A DNA stretch of 33,731 nucleotides from Anaerolineales bacterium (GCA_020354045.1 CP070639.1:2705826-2739556), one strand, 5' to 3'; counted from the stretch's first letter, positions 1 through 8,763 are shown. Translations and numbers: made by a program. The notes: a model not told the origin generated them from the letters alone.

Positions 1-173
1 AAGAACGTGTATTCATTCAGGATGCATACCCATTAGTTGTTGATTACGCCGCACCCGTTTGGCCTGATAAATGGTGGGAAATACCACACCCAACTTGTAC
101 GTATGGAGATGGTGTCAGTTGTACTTTGCAAGGTTACTTGGAGCTTCTAAGATCGGAGGGCTTAATCGAGTAA
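1..173 (+). CDS. 3' end of an unidentified protein (partial)
   Basis: An open frame enters from the left edge (first full codon at 3) and ends at the TAA at 171-173, giving the last 56 residues of a protein. The tail is rich in aromatic residues, with WPDKWWE near the middle, has two cysteines, and ends RSEGLIE. I do not recognise the family from this fragment. There is no other gene before the hairpin at 243-282, which could terminate this transcript. The frame could in principle be chance, but its length, ordinary codon use and the downstream hairpin favour a real gene end. Confidence 0.5.
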   Translation, partial: ERVFIQDAYPLVVDYAAPVWPDKWWEIPHPTCTYGDGVSCTLQGYLELLRSEGLIE

Positions 174-242
174 ACGCTAGAACATTCTACGGTACAAAAC
201 TGTGAAACGCTAGGATTTTTAAGTAACGTACCACACAAGAAG

Positions 243-282
243 TATGCCCTGGTTGGGGGTTGATCTACCTAGCCAGGGCATA
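243..282. terminator. Bidirectional hairpin terminator between convergent genes
   Basis: A perfect 10-bp inverted repeat (tatgccctgg at 243-252, ccagggcata at 273-282) encloses a 20-nt loop. It lies downstream of the plus-strand gene ending at 173 and overlaps the last codons and stop of the minus-strand acetyltransferase. No strong U-tract follows on either strand, so termination efficiency is uncertain. Confidence 0.5.
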
Positions 283-880
283 TATTGTTCCATACGTCCG
301 TTAAAATTTCGATTTTTCGTCCACATTTCGGGCATTGCGCCACGATTAATTCTCCACTTTCGCCTATCTTCACCAGTTTATTACCACAAGGGCAGACAAA
401 CCCGCGTATTCTGCCTGGGTTTCCCCAAACCAAAGCACAATCTGGTAGGTCCCTGGTAACAACACTACCAGAACCAACCATTACCCATTGACCAATAGTA
501 ATTCCGCAGCGTATGGTTGAATTTGCTCCCAGGGACGCGCCTCTTTTTACCAGAGTTGGCACCAAGATCCAGTCATCAGCAGCTTTTAAATCGCCCTCTG
601 GATTAATAGCTCTTGGATGGAGATCATTTGTGAAGCATACATGAGGGCCAATAAAAACCCCATCCTCTAATGTTACTCCATGGTATATAGAAACATAATT
701 CTGTATTTTGACGTTGTTCCCAATATTTACCCCCGTGTCAATATATACACCCTTACCGATGATACACTGCTTACCAATTGAAGCGTTTTCCCTAATTTGG
801 GCATGATGCCAGACAGAGGTGCCCTCACCAAGTTCTGCATCTGGTGAGACTTCCGCGGTTGGATGGATCCTAACTGCCAT
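269..880 (-). CDS. WbpD/WlbB-like sugar N-acetyltransferase with C-terminal zinc knuckle
   Basis: This 203-residue left-handed beta-helix acyltransferase is built from hexapeptide repeats such as IGKGVYI, IGNNVKI and VFIGPHV over residues 5-155. The FTNDLHPR segment at 83-90 and the [10 protein letters not shown] end are typical of the WbpD/WlbB branch, which N-acetylates the 3-amino group of UDP-2-acetamido-3-amino-uronates for surface polysaccharide synthesis. After the helix a tail carries C163-x-C165 and C183-x-x-C186, a probable zinc knuckle. ATG at 880 is the natural start because the repeats begin immediately. No aminotransferase or dehydrogenase of the same sugar pathway lies in the window, so the exact substrate is inferred. 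The neighbours across 881-1039 are transcribed divergently. Confidence 0.82.
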   Translation of the reverse strand: MAVRIHPTAEVSPDAELGEGTSVWHHAQIRENASIGKQCIIGKGVYIDTGVNIGNNVKIQNYVSIYHGVTLEDGVFIGPHVCFTNDLHPRAINPEGDLKAADDWILVPTLVKRGASLGANSTIRCGITIGQWVMVGSGSVVTRDLPDCALVWGNPGRIRGFVCPCGNKLVKIGESGELIVAQCPKCGRKIEILTDVWNNICPG

Positions 881-1039
881 AAAACCTCACAATTTCATGG
901 ATTAATTACATAACGTGGATATCAGCAGTTCTTAAATCTGGTAAACTGCTGAAACAAGGTGTTACTCAGTTATTCAACCAAAACTTTTCTATTATTATAA
1001 CGAGATTTTTTTCAATATATCCAAGATGTGGACTAAAAA

Positions 1040-2614
1040 ATGAAATTAGTTACCGTTGAAGAGATGATCGCAGTAGAGCGAGAAGCAAATGCATTAGGCT
1101 TGACCTACGAACGCATGATGGAGAATGCAGGTCATGGGCTGGCGCACGTTGTCCACCAGGAGTATCAGCACCTGACTGAACAAGGGGTAATCGGGCTGGT
1201 TGGCTCCGGGAATAATGGTGGTGATACACTGGTGGCTTTGGAACACTTAATCAGATTGGGGTGGAAGACAGCTGCCTATATAGTTCGATCGCGACCTGAC
1301 GATGACCCACTTATTGTCCGATTCAAAAAGACGGGTGGTAAATTATATTGGGCTAACGATGATCCTGAACTACACAAGCTACGAAAATTGTTGGAAGAAT
1401 ATCGGTTGGTTTTGGATGGCATCTTAGGGACCGGGATTCATTTACCCCTGAAACCTGAATTGGCTTCATTCCTGCAAAAGTTCAAGGATATATTATCTGC
1501 TTACCAGAATGTGCACGTTATTGCCGTGGACTGCCCGTCGGGTGTTGATTGTGAGAGTGGACACGTGGCACAGGAATGTATAGTCGCGGAATTGACCGTA
1601 ACGATGGCAGCTTATAAACAGGGTTTGTTAATGTTTCCCGCTTATAACTATGTGGGCAAGCTACGACTGGTTGGTATCGGTCTTGAAGAGCTTGTTCCGG
1701 TGCCATTAGAATGGCAAATGATACAACGATTTGTCCCAGATATGCGCTGGGCAGTTTCAGTTCTGCCCAGCAGACCGCTGGATGCTCACAAAGGCAGTTT
1801 TGGAACAGCCTTGATTGTTGCGGGCTCTGTCAGCTATACTGGAGCCGCGTGGCTGGCTGGGCAGGCAGCTTATAGGGTTGGAGCGGGATTGGTGACCATG
1901 GCGGTCCCACAGCCTCTTTATTCAGTGCTTGCAGGTAATTTTCCAGAAGCAACTTGGCTGCCATTACCGGAAGAGCGAGGTGCAATCTCTGGGGGAGCAG
2001 CTCCTTTGATTCATAACAATCTGCAAAGAGTTACGGCAATGTTGGTTGGGCCAGGTTTCGGTTTACAAGATTCTACAGCTAGATTTCTATCGCACCTGGT
2101 TAATTATGAGGGATTAAAGTCGGAGGTTTACCTTCCACCTCTGGTCATAGATGCTGATGGATTGAAATTGCTCACCAATATACCTGACTGGCATAAGTAC
2201 TTGCCCGCCAGCTCTGTGTTGACACCCCATCCCGGTGAGATGTCTGTTTTAACCGGTTATTCGGTGGCAGAGATCCAGCAGAACCGCCTTCGTATCGCTG
2301 AAGAATTCGCACACAGATGGGGTCATATCGTTGTGCTAAAGGGTGCATTTACCGTGATAGCATCTCCTGAAAGTTCAACAGCTGTCATACCTGTGGCTTC
2401 ACCTGCATTAGCCAGGGCGGGAACAGGGGATGTATTAGCAGGAATTATTGTGGGACTACGTGCGCAAGGGGTTGAAGCCTTTGATGCAGCTGTAGCAGGT
2501 GCATATATCCATGCTATGGCTGGGCTTGCGGTAGATGAATCTATTGGAAATCCTGCAGCTGTAATGGCAGGTGATCTACTGAATGGGTTAGTACAGGTTT
2601 TGAAAAGATCGTAG
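1040..2614 (+). CDS. nnr: Bifunctional NAD(P)H-hydrate epimerase / ADP-dependent dehydratase
   Basis: This 524-residue fusion repairs damaged (hydrated) NADH and NADPH. The N-terminal YjeF_N domain (about 1-220) epimerises the R-hydrate and shows the GSGNNGGD loop at 55-62. The C-terminal ribokinase-like domain (about 235-520) dehydrates the S-hydrate using ADP. It shows KGSFG near its start, LTPHPGEM, VVLKGAF and AGTGDVLAG at 460-468, with D464 as the expected catalytic base. Length and domain order match the usual bacterial fusion. The gene stands alone: a divergent acetyltransferase lies upstream and a convergent YtxH gene downstream behind a hairpin. It is a cytosolic housekeeping enzyme, and nothing suggests it is inactive. 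Confidence 0.95.
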   Translation: MKLVTVEEMIAVEREANALGLTYERMMENAGHGLAHVVHQEYQHLTEQGVIGLVGSGNNGGDTLVALEHLIRLGWKTAAYIVRSRPDDDPLIVRFKKTGGKLYWANDDPELHKLRKLLEEYRLVLDGILGTGIHLPLKPELASFLQKFKDILSAYQNVHVIAVDCPSGVDCESGHVAQECIVAELTVTMAAYKQGLLMFPAYNYVGKLRLVGIGLEELVPVPLEWQMIQRFVPDMRWAVSVLPSRPLDAHKGSFGTALIVAGSVSYTGAAWLAGQAAYRVGAGLVTMAVPQPLYSVLAGNFPEATWLPLPEERGAISGGAAPLIHNNLQRVTAMLVGPGFGLQDSTARFLSHLVNYEGLKSEVYLPPLVIDADGLKLLTNIPDWHKYLPASSVLTPHPGEMSVLTGYSVAEIQQNRLRIAEEFAHRWGHIVVLKGAFTVIASPESSTAVIPVASPALARAGTGDVLAGIIVGLRAQGVEAFDAAVAGAYIHAMAGLAVDESIGNPAAVMAGDLLNGLVQVLKRS

Positions 2615-2636
2615 TGCAGATCAGCTGTTAAAACAA

Positions 2637-2681
2637 ATCCCGTTCATGCACCAGAATCACATGGACAAGCATGAACGGGAT
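2637..2681. terminator. Strong hairpin terminator between convergent genes
   Basis: A perfect 13-bp inverted repeat (atcccgttcatgc at 2637-2649, gcatgaacgggat at 2669-2681) has a 19-nt loop. It sits between the stop of nnr and the stop of the minus-strand YtxH gene and probably serves both. U-tracts are short. Confidence 0.7.
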
Positions 2682-2717
2682 ATTTGAAATGCTTTTTGAT
2701 CGTCAGTGATAAATTCT

Positions 2718-3164
2718 TTATGCCGCGGAAGAGGTTTCATCCGATGTGCCGCTGGCTTTGTTTCCAGACCCTTCATCACTCTTCTTTGCAACTGCTTTTT
2801 TGCTTGTCTGGATAGCATCCTCTAGACGAGTTTTTTGCTTCTCTAGAACAATCTGACCCTGTTCCTGTAATTGAACTGCTCGTTCTTTTGTCAGATGGGC
2901 AACCTCATCGGCACGAACTTTAACCTCTTGATAAGCAGCTTCAGCCCTTACTCGAGCATCTTCTAGCGCTTTCTCGGCTCGATGGCGAGCCTCTTCAGCT
3001 GTCTCTGTAGCTTTATCTTTGAGCTCAATGCTCTTTTCTCGGATTATTGTCCTGGTTTCTTCTCCTGATTGAGGAGCCATCAGAAGGGCGACAGCAGCTC
3101 CAACCAATCCACCCATCAAAAATCCGGCTAAAAACGCACCGAAATCGCTATTGTTATCAGACAT
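2718..3164 (-). CDS. YtxH domain-containing protein
   Basis: This 148-residue protein has one N-terminal membrane segment (about 8-31, glycine-rich) followed by the YtxH signature LMAPQSGEETR. A long charged Ala/Glu/Lys-rich coiled coil (about 40-120) and a disordered Ser/Lys tail complete it. YtxH-type proteins are small membrane-anchored proteins linked to general stress in Bacillus; their molecular role is unknown. I chose the ATG at 3164 because AAGGAG lies about 8 nt upstream. An in-frame TTG at 3182 would add six residues but would put the ribosome-binding site inside the gene. It lies 19 nt after a small membrane-protein gene and is probably co-transcribed with it. Confidence 0.82.
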   Translation of the reverse strand: MSDNNSDFGAFLAGFLMGGLVGAAVALLMAPQSGEETRTIIREKSIELKDKATETAEEARHRAEKALEDARVRAEAAYQEVKVRADEVAHLTKERAVQLQEQGQIVLEKQKTRLEDAIQTSKKAVAKKSDEGSGNKASGTSDETSSAA

Positions 3165-3183
3165 ATCTAAATCTCCTTCCAAA

Positions 3184-3645
3184 TTATTTTTTGTTATCTC
3201 GACTGCGAGCTAAACCAATCACTTTAATTACTTGTTGTAGACCTGCAAAGTATTCATTCAGTTTTAGAATGGGTTCTACCATATTGTCACTAAGGAATTT
3301 AGTGGTACCACGTAAAGTGCTTACAGTCTCATTTGTAGATTCCATGATGGGTTTGATTTCATTTTGAATCAGATTAATGAGCCGTGCTAATTGAACGATC
3401 AGAATAATTAGTGTTAACCCGATAATAATTGATTCAAGTGCCATAAAAATTATAAAGATGTCGCGCACTCGAGCGGTATCGGTAGTTGGTAATACCAATA
3501 CATATACACCACCAATAATTAAAGCAAGCAGAACGATAAGTGCAACCACTACACCAGCAATTAACTTGTTTTGCTCGCCTTGTGTATCTTTTGTGTTGTA
3601 ATTTTGTGGCTCTATTGAACTGGGGTCTGTGGACAAATTTTCCAT
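3184..3645 (-). CDS. Small two-TM membrane protein, YtxG/DUF948-like partner of YtxH
   Basis: This 153-residue protein has a polar N-terminus and two hydrophobic stretches (about 28-53 and 63-90). The remaining half is amphipathic and helical: it contains IKPIMESTNETVSTLRGTT and then a predicted helix ending near the C-terminus. That pattern, with Thr/Ser heptads after a membrane anchor, resembles DUF948 (YtxG-type) proteins, which in Bacillus sit next to ytxH. The assignment to that family is tentative. The gene is immediately upstream of the YtxH gene in the same direction. The start at 3645 has only a weak ribosome-binding site. Confidence 0.7.
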   Translation of the reverse strand: MENLSTDPSSIEPQNYNTKDTQGEQNKLIAGVVVALIVLLALIIGGVYVLVLPTTDTARVRDIFIIFMALESIIIGLTLIILIVQLARLINLIQNEIKPIMESTNETVSTLRGTTKFLSDNMVEPILKLNEYFAGLQQVIKVIGLARSRDNKK

Positions 3646-3750
3646 AGCAATTGTATTCTACCACACTAACTGCATATTTGATTACGGGAATCAACTAAGC
3701 CGGGGAATATCCTCTTATATAATCATTCCCAAAAAACTACAGCTGAATCA

Positions 3751-3821
3751 GAATATCGAGGAAATTGATATGGTAAATTACGAATATCATAGTATAATTA
3801 TGATAAATTACGAATATCGTA
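3751..3821. promoter_or_regulatory. 30-bp-phased repeats around the Lrp-family gene promoter
   Basis: A 15-bp sequence, taaattacgaatatc, occurs perfectly at 3774-3788 and 3804-3818, exactly 30 bp apart. The similarity extends to about 21 bp with two mismatches. A third partial copy (gaatatcg) begins at 3751, 31 bp upstream. A perfect -10 hexamer, tataat, lies at 3793-3798 between the two full copies, with no good -35 at 17 bp. Spacing of three helical turns on one DNA face is what an octameric Lrp/AsnC protein would bind, so autoregulation by the adjacent regulator is likely (inference). Confidence 0.6.
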
Positions 3822-3831
3822 TGGAATGATT

Positions 3832-4317
3832 ATGGATTATATTGACCAGGAAATTATCCTCCAGCTTCAAAACAACGGGAGAATGCCATTTACTGATATC
3901 GCCAAAGAATTGGGTGTATCAGAAGGGACGATACGAAACCGGGTTGCACGACTGCTAGAAGAAAAAGTAATCTACATCGTTGCAATGGTAGACCCGGCTC
4001 AAGTTGGTTTTGACGCGCCTGCCATGATTGGTGTTTCTGTTGACCCTCCTCAGATAGACAGCATTGCTGAAACGATATCAAACTTTACTGAGGTAAGTTA
4101 CCTGATTATGGTGTCAGGTGAATTCGATTTATTTGTGGAGGTTTTGTGCAGGGATCGAGATCATCTTGCTAATTTCTTGAATCAAAAATTACGGCGTGTA
4201 CCTGGTATTGTCGGGACGAAAACTTTCATGACTTTGAAAACTTATAAAATGGCTTATGGAGCTCAACCGATCATTTCTTCGAAAACGAAGCCTAGAGAGT
4301 CTGGTGAAGAAACCTAA
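3832..4317 (+). CDS. Lrp/AsnC family transcriptional regulator
   Basis: This protein of about 161 residues has an N-terminal winged helix-turn-helix. It contains the typical opening MDYIDQEIILQLQNNGR, then FTDIAKELGVSEGTIRNRV as the HTH. The C-terminal RAM (ligand-binding and oligomerisation) domain covers about 65-145, with GEFDLFVEV as the conserved strand. ATG at 3832 is preferred because GGAA lies about 6 nt upstream; ATG at 3826 would add two residues. It is 68 nt upstream of an aldehyde dehydrogenase and in the same direction as the catabolic operon, so it probably senses an amino acid or related metabolite and controls that operon. Phased repeats in its own promoter suggest autoregulation. 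Confidence 0.9.
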   Translation: MDYIDQEIILQLQNNGRMPFTDIAKELGVSEGTIRNRVARLLEEKVIYIVAMVDPAQVGFDAPAMIGVSVDPPQIDSIAETISNFTEVSYLIMVSGEFDLFVEVLCRDRDHLANFLNQKLRRVPGIVGTKTFMTLKTYKMAYGAQPIISSKTKPRESGEET

Positions 4318-4385
4318 GCCAGATCGTGAACAAAAGCCTGCATTTAGTGTGTGCTCATCACTATACCCATTTCTAAGGAGATTTT

Positions 4386-5834
4386 ATGTTTATCAATAGC
4401 AATTTAAGTTCTGGGAAGGCATCCAAAATGCTTGAAGTAATAAATCCTGCGACAGAGGAAATAATAGGTGAGGTTCCCCAAGGAGGTGAGAAAGATTCCC
4501 TTGCCGCTGTAGACGCAGCCAAACAAGCCTTGTCAGGTTGGAAGAAAATGCCTGCTTCAGAACGGGCAGCTTATTTGCACCAGGCGGCTGCTGGTATGCG
4601 GGAGCATCATGATGAGCTTGTGCGCCTATTGACCATGGAAGAGGGTAAACCCATTCCAGAAAATGAGGAGGAATTGTGGTGGTCTGAAGAAACATTTGAT
4701 TACTATGCTGAGTTGGGAAGGCATGATAGGGGTCAGGTCATCCCCCCAGGAGACCCAGCCCAATTTAACTTTGTTATGAAAGAGCCTTGGGGAGTGGTTG
4801 CTTGCATCGTCCCTTGGAATTATCCAATCTTACTGATGGCTTGGAAAGTAGCGCCCGCACTTGCGGCTGGTAATACGGTGATCATAAAGCCTTCTGAACT
4901 AACCCCTTTGACCACATTAAGACTTGCCGAAGTAGCTTTCAGTCACCTCCCTGCTGGGGTTGTCAATATTGTGACGGGCTATGGTCCAGATGTGGGCGAA
5001 CCACTGGTATCACACCCGGATGTGGACATGGTCGCTTTTACAGGATCTCTCGCAACCGGGCAGCGGATTGCTTCTCTCGCGGCACCGCAGATGAAAAAGC
5101 TTCATCTTGAATTGGGTGGCAAGGATCCTATGGTGATCGCCCCAGATGTGAATATAGCTACAGCAGTAAGTGGGTTGGCTTATTCTGCTTTGCTAAATAC
5201 AGGGCAGGTTTGTACAAGTACTGAACGCGTGTATATTCATGAGAGTATCTACCCGAAATTTACAGAGGAGTTAGCGGATTTTGTCAGCAAGTTGCGCTTG
5301 GGTAATGGATTGGACGAACGAACTGATATCGGTCCTATGATCCGTGGAAAATTCAGAGACAAAGTGAGATCCCAGATTGATGATGCTCTGCAATCTGGGG
5401 CGAAACTTGTTTTGGGAGGGAAGATACCGCCTGATTTCGATAGGGGTTATTTTCTTCAACCAACTGTGTTAGTGGATGTGGATCACGCAATGCGCGTGAT
5501 GCAAGAGGAAACTTTCGGTCCAGTCATACCGTTGATGCCGTACCGTGATTTTGACGAAGCAATCCAGCTAGCCAACGATTGCCAATACGGCTTAGGAGCG
5601 ACATTGATGACACACGATGCCAAGCTGGTGAAACGCTTTTTTGAGAATGTACAGGCTGGGACTATTTGGATTAATGATCCCTTGACCGATAATTTTGCGG
5701 GCCCGTTTGGCGGGATGAAAATGAGTGGTTTGGGCAGGGAATTGGGACAGGAGGGGTTTGATGAATTTTGTCAAGTAAAGCACGTACATTGGGATATGGA
5801 GGGTCATCTGAAGGAGTATTGGTACCCTTATTAA
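4386..5834 (+). CDS. NAD(P)+-dependent aldehyde dehydrogenase (first copy)
   Basis: This 482-residue member of the aldehyde dehydrogenase superfamily oxidises an aldehyde to a carboxylate. Catalytic features are complete: the PWNYP oxyanion asparagine N145, cofactor-binding lysine K168 in IIKPSE, general base E242 in LELGGKDP and nucleophile C276 in NTGQVCTS. Overall it resembles the betaine-aldehyde and succinate-semialdehyde dehydrogenase groups, but substrate cannot be read from sequence. AAGGAG precedes the ATG at 4386. It opens a six-gene operon and shares a distinctive C-terminal tail (HVHW...EG...YWYP) with the second copy at 7208. A semialdehyde from the neighbouring aminotransferases is the likely substrate. 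Confidence 0.92.
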   Translation: MFINSNLSSGKASKMLEVINPATEEIIGEVPQGGEKDSLAAVDAAKQALSGWKKMPASERAAYLHQAAAGMREHHDELVRLLTMEEGKPIPENEEELWWSEETFDYYAELGRHDRGQVIPPGDPAQFNFVMKEPWGVVACIVPWNYPILLMAWKVAPALAAGNTVIIKPSELTPLTTLRLAEVAFSHLPAGVVNIVTGYGPDVGEPLVSHPDVDMVAFTGSLATGQRIASLAAPQMKKLHLELGGKDPMVIAPDVNIATAVSGLAYSALLNTGQVCTSTERVYIHESIYPKFTEELADFVSKLRLGNGLDERTDIGPMIRGKFRDKVRSQIDDALQSGAKLVLGGKIPPDFDRGYFLQPTVLVDVDHAMRVMQEETFGPVIPLMPYRDFDEAIQLANDCQYGLGATLMTHDAKLVKRFFENVQAGTIWINDPLTDNFAGPFGGMKMSGLGRELGQEGFDEFCQVKHVHWDMEGHLKEYWYPY

Positions 5835-5890
5835 CTCGTGATGTAACAAAGTAAATTGACTAATTAATCAAGTAACTTTTCTGGAGAATT

Positions 5891-7204
5891 ATGATGAGTC
5901 TACAAGGTAGCAAAACCAAATTAATGTATGAAAAGGCAGAGGAATTTATTCCATACGGTGTAAATTCAAATTTTCGTTATTGGGGTGAAGAAGATACACT
6001 CGTTATCGCAGGTGGGGAAGGAGCATATATTTGGGATGCTGATGAGAAGAAATATATAGATTATCGCCTGGCATTTGGTCCGATTATATTGGGGCATGGC
6101 TACCAGCCAGTTGTTCGTAGCGTTCAAGAAGCGATTCAAGAAGGTACCTTGTTTGCCTGGACAACCCCAGCAGAAATAGAATTAGCTGAGCGGATAACTA
6201 AAATGTGCAGGGTTGACAAAGTCCGGCTGACAAACACAGGTACTGAGGCTTGCATGCATGCCTTACGGATCGCACGCGCCCATACGGGGAGGGAGAAATT
6301 CATCAAATTTGAAGGTCAATATCATGGGATGAACGACTATTTCTTGTTCAGCACAGCATCGTCAAATAGCAAAAGCTTGGGATCTCGGCGCAGCCCTATA
6401 CCATCTGTTGTTTCATCGGGTATACCGAAAGGTATCAGTGAATATGTAATTGTTTTACCGTTCAATGATGCTGAGCGGCTTGAAGCCATAGTGAAAGCAC
6501 GGTGGGGTGAAATTGCTGCAATTATTGTGGAGCCGTTAATGGGCAATTCTGCTGGTATTATGCCTCAACCTGGATATCTGGAGTCGATCCGAAAATTGTG
6601 CAGCGAGTATGGTATTGTTATGATTATGGATGAAGTGAAAACAGGTTTTCGCATAGCCAATGGTGGCGCACAAGAATATTTTGGTATAGAGGCTGATCTG
6701 GTTACATATGCAAAGGCGCTAGGGAATGGATTCCCTATTGCTGCCATCGCAGGTAAAGAGGATGTGATGATGACAATCCATCCGGGTCAGGTTGCTCACG
6801 GTGGCACCTATACCGGAAATGTGGTGGGAACAGCTGCCGCACTAGCTACTCTAGAAATTCTTGAGAAGCAGCCCATTATTGCCAGCATTTTCAAAAGTGG
6901 TAAGAAATTGATGGATGGTATTGATGAGATCCTAACGGAAGCAGGAATTTCGCATCACATGACGGGATTACCCTCCATATTTGGTTTTACTTTAGGAAAT
7001 GATAAAAAACCGATGGATTTTAGGGATTATTGTGACAGCGACGATGTCTTATACGAGAAATTAGTTTTTGAATTAATCCACCGAGGTGTAATGCCTGATG
7101 GTGATGGCCGCGAACCCTGGTTTTTATGCTATGCACATGATGAGAAGGTGGTTGAAGAAACATTGAACATCTTCAACGATGCTGTGAAATTAATCAAGGG
7201 GTGA
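5891..7204 (+). CDS. Class III PLP aminotransferase, glutamate-1-semialdehyde aminomutase-like
   Basis: This 437-residue fold-type I PLP enzyme shows PYGVNSNFRYW near the start, TNTGTEA for phosphate binding, D247 in MIMDEVKTGFR to pair with the cofactor nitrogen, and Schiff-base lysine K275 in YAKALGNGFP. The sequence style is that of the HemL (glutamate-1-semialdehyde 2,1-aminomutase) branch. The surroundings (two aldehyde dehydrogenases, no tetrapyrrole genes) argue for a catabolic omega- or beta-aminotransferase rather than heme synthesis. GGAGAA precedes tandem ATGs at 5891 and 5894. Only 3 nt separate it from the next gene, so the two are probably translated together. Confidence 0.88.
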   Translation: MMSLQGSKTKLMYEKAEEFIPYGVNSNFRYWGEEDTLVIAGGEGAYIWDADEKKYIDYRLAFGPIILGHGYQPVVRSVQEAIQEGTLFAWTTPAEIELAERITKMCRVDKVRLTNTGTEACMHALRIARAHTGREKFIKFEGQYHGMNDYFLFSTASSNSKSLGSRRSPIPSVVSSGIPKGISEYVIVLPFNDAERLEAIVKARWGEIAAIIVEPLMGNSAGIMPQPGYLESIRKLCSEYGIVMIMDEVKTGFRIANGGAQEYFGIEADLVTYAKALGNGFPIAAIAGKEDVMMTIHPGQVAHGGTYTGNVVGTAAALATLEILEKQPIIASIFKSGKKLMDGIDEILTEAGISHHMTGLPSIFGFTLGNDKKPMDFRDYCDSDDVLYEKLVFELIHRGVMPDGDGREPWFLCYAHDEKVVEETLNIFNDAVKLIKG

Positions 7205-7207
7205 GTA

Positions 7208-8662
7208 ATGCGAAAAATGTGGATTAGCTCCAGGCAAGTAGCCGGCAATAAGCTCCCCCTTAAAGCCTTAGATCCTGCTACGGAAGAGGTTATTGGTGAA
7301 TTTGCATGGGGTGGCTTGAAAGAAGCGGACGAAGCTGTAATAGCAGCTAAAGAAGCGTTCACTTCTTGGCGTAGAACACCAGCCTCTGAGCGCGCAGCTA
7401 TGCTCCATGAAGTCGCTCGCAAGATGCGTGCTAACCTGGATGAACTGGCGGTCGAATTAACATTAGAAACTGGCCGATCTATCCGTAAAAACCGCGGGTA
7501 TGTCGAATGGTCTGCACAATGTTTTGATTATTATGCCGAACTTGGCCGTCATTATCGGGGGCGCTTGATCCCTTCACCTGAATCCAGCCAGCTATCAATT
7601 ATTCTCAAAGTGCCCATAGGCGTGGTTGCTGCAATCGTGCCATGGAATTATCCATTACTATTACTGACATGGAAACTGGCACCAGCTTTGGCCGCCGGAA
7701 ATACTGTGGTGATCAAACCTGCTACCAATACATCCTGGGTTACGCTGGGATTAGCTCAATACTTTGAGCATTTCCCGCCGGGGGTCATTAATATTTTGAC
7801 TGGATCGGGAGGCGAGGTGGGTGACTATCTGGTTACACACCCTGATGTGCGCATGATTGCGTTTACTGGCAGCACCGAAGTTGGTCAACACATAATGAGA
7901 CAGGCGGCTAATGATATGAAGCACATCCACCTGGAATTGGGTGGGAAAGATCCATTGATAGTGTGTGCAGATGCTGACCTGAATGCAGCAGCACATGCTG
8001 CGATCTGGGGAGGTTTTCTTAATGCGGGTCAAGTATGTACTTCGATTGAGCGAGTATATGTTGAAGAGGAGGCCTATTCAGAGTTGTTGGATAGTATTGT
8101 GCAACTGACTCGAAATTTGGTTATCGGTCCTGGAATGAACCCAGAAAGCGAAGTAACACCAATGATCCGCCCAGGGGAAAGAGAAAAAGTTGACGATCAG
8201 GTAAGAATGGCGAGTGCATCTGGAGCCAATATTCTCACAGGGGGCCGTGTGCCTCCCAATTTACAAAAGGGTTTCTTCTACGAGCCAACAGTATTAAGCG
8301 AGGTACGTGAAGATATGCTGGTTATGCAGGAGGAAACGTTCGGTCCAGTATTACCTGTCGTATCAGTGAAAAACTTTGCTGAGGCAATGTCTCGCTCTAA
8401 TAGCTCGAAATATGGACTTGGTGCGACACTTTTCACATCAGACGCTCGTAAAGTTAAATACTATATGGAAACAATCGAGGCAGGCAATGTGTGGGTCAAT
8501 GATCCCCTGATTGATAATCTCGCAGGTCCTTTTGGTGGTATGAAGCGCTCAGGGATTGGGCGCGAGTTGGGAATGGAGGGTCTCGAAGAGTTCTTGGAAA
8601 CCAAGCATGTGCATTGGGAGATTGAAGGAGGTAAAAAGAACTGGTGGTATCCATGGGAATAA
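7208..8662 (+). CDS. NAD(P)+-dependent aldehyde dehydrogenase (second copy)
   Basis: This 484-residue enzyme is a paralogue of the one at 4386. Key residues are N147 in PWNYP, K170 in VVIKPA, E243 in LELGGKDP and C277 in NAGQVCTS. It shares with the first copy the block FDYYAELGRH and the unusual tail (HVHW, EG, WWYP), so the pair probably arose by duplication and then diverged. The gene follows the aminotransferase by 3 nt, with an AGGGG-type ribosome-binding site in the last codons of that gene. It most likely oxidises the aldehyde formed by its neighbour. Two copies suggest two semialdehydes of different size, or a heteromer. Confidence 0.92.
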   Translation: MRKMWISSRQVAGNKLPLKALDPATEEVIGEFAWGGLKEADEAVIAAKEAFTSWRRTPASERAAMLHEVARKMRANLDELAVELTLETGRSIRKNRGYVEWSAQCFDYYAELGRHYRGRLIPSPESSQLSIILKVPIGVVAAIVPWNYPLLLLTWKLAPALAAGNTVVIKPATNTSWVTLGLAQYFEHFPPGVINILTGSGGEVGDYLVTHPDVRMIAFTGSTEVGQHIMRQAANDMKHIHLELGGKDPLIVCADADLNAAAHAAIWGGFLNAGQVCTSIERVYVEEEAYSELLDSIVQLTRNLVIGPGMNPESEVTPMIRPGEREKVDDQVRMASASGANILTGGRVPPNLQKGFFYEPTVLSEVREDMLVMQEETFGPVLPVVSVKNFAEAMSRSNSSKYGLGATLFTSDARKVKYYMETIEAGNVWVNDPLIDNLAGPFGGMKRSGIGRELGMEGLEEFLETKHVHWEIEGGKKNWWYPWE

Positions 8663-8763
8663 ATTATTGTGAATTATTCATCGCTTGACTGTGTCCTAAA
8701 CTTATAAAGCGTCCAATGGGTAAGACAGGCGTTGATGTAACAATATTTTGAGGAGAGCATTCG

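Noticed and set aside
3629..3829. Small plus-strand open frame upstream of the Lrp gene
   Set aside because: It overlaps the start of the membrane-protein gene and the phased repeats, has no ribosome-binding site and no recognisable sequence.
4393..4695. 100-codon frame antisense to the first aldehyde dehydrogenase
   Set aside because: It lies inside a well-supported gene and shows no independent signal.
5891..7204. Calling the aminotransferase hemL
   Set aside because: The sequence is HemL-like, but the neighbours are aldehyde dehydrogenases and other catabolic genes with no tetrapyrrole genes, so a heme role is not supported.
8685..8708. Promoter TTGACT ... TATAAA before the saccharopine-dehydrogenase-like gene
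   Set aside because: The spacer is only 12 bp, too short for a sigma-70 promoter.
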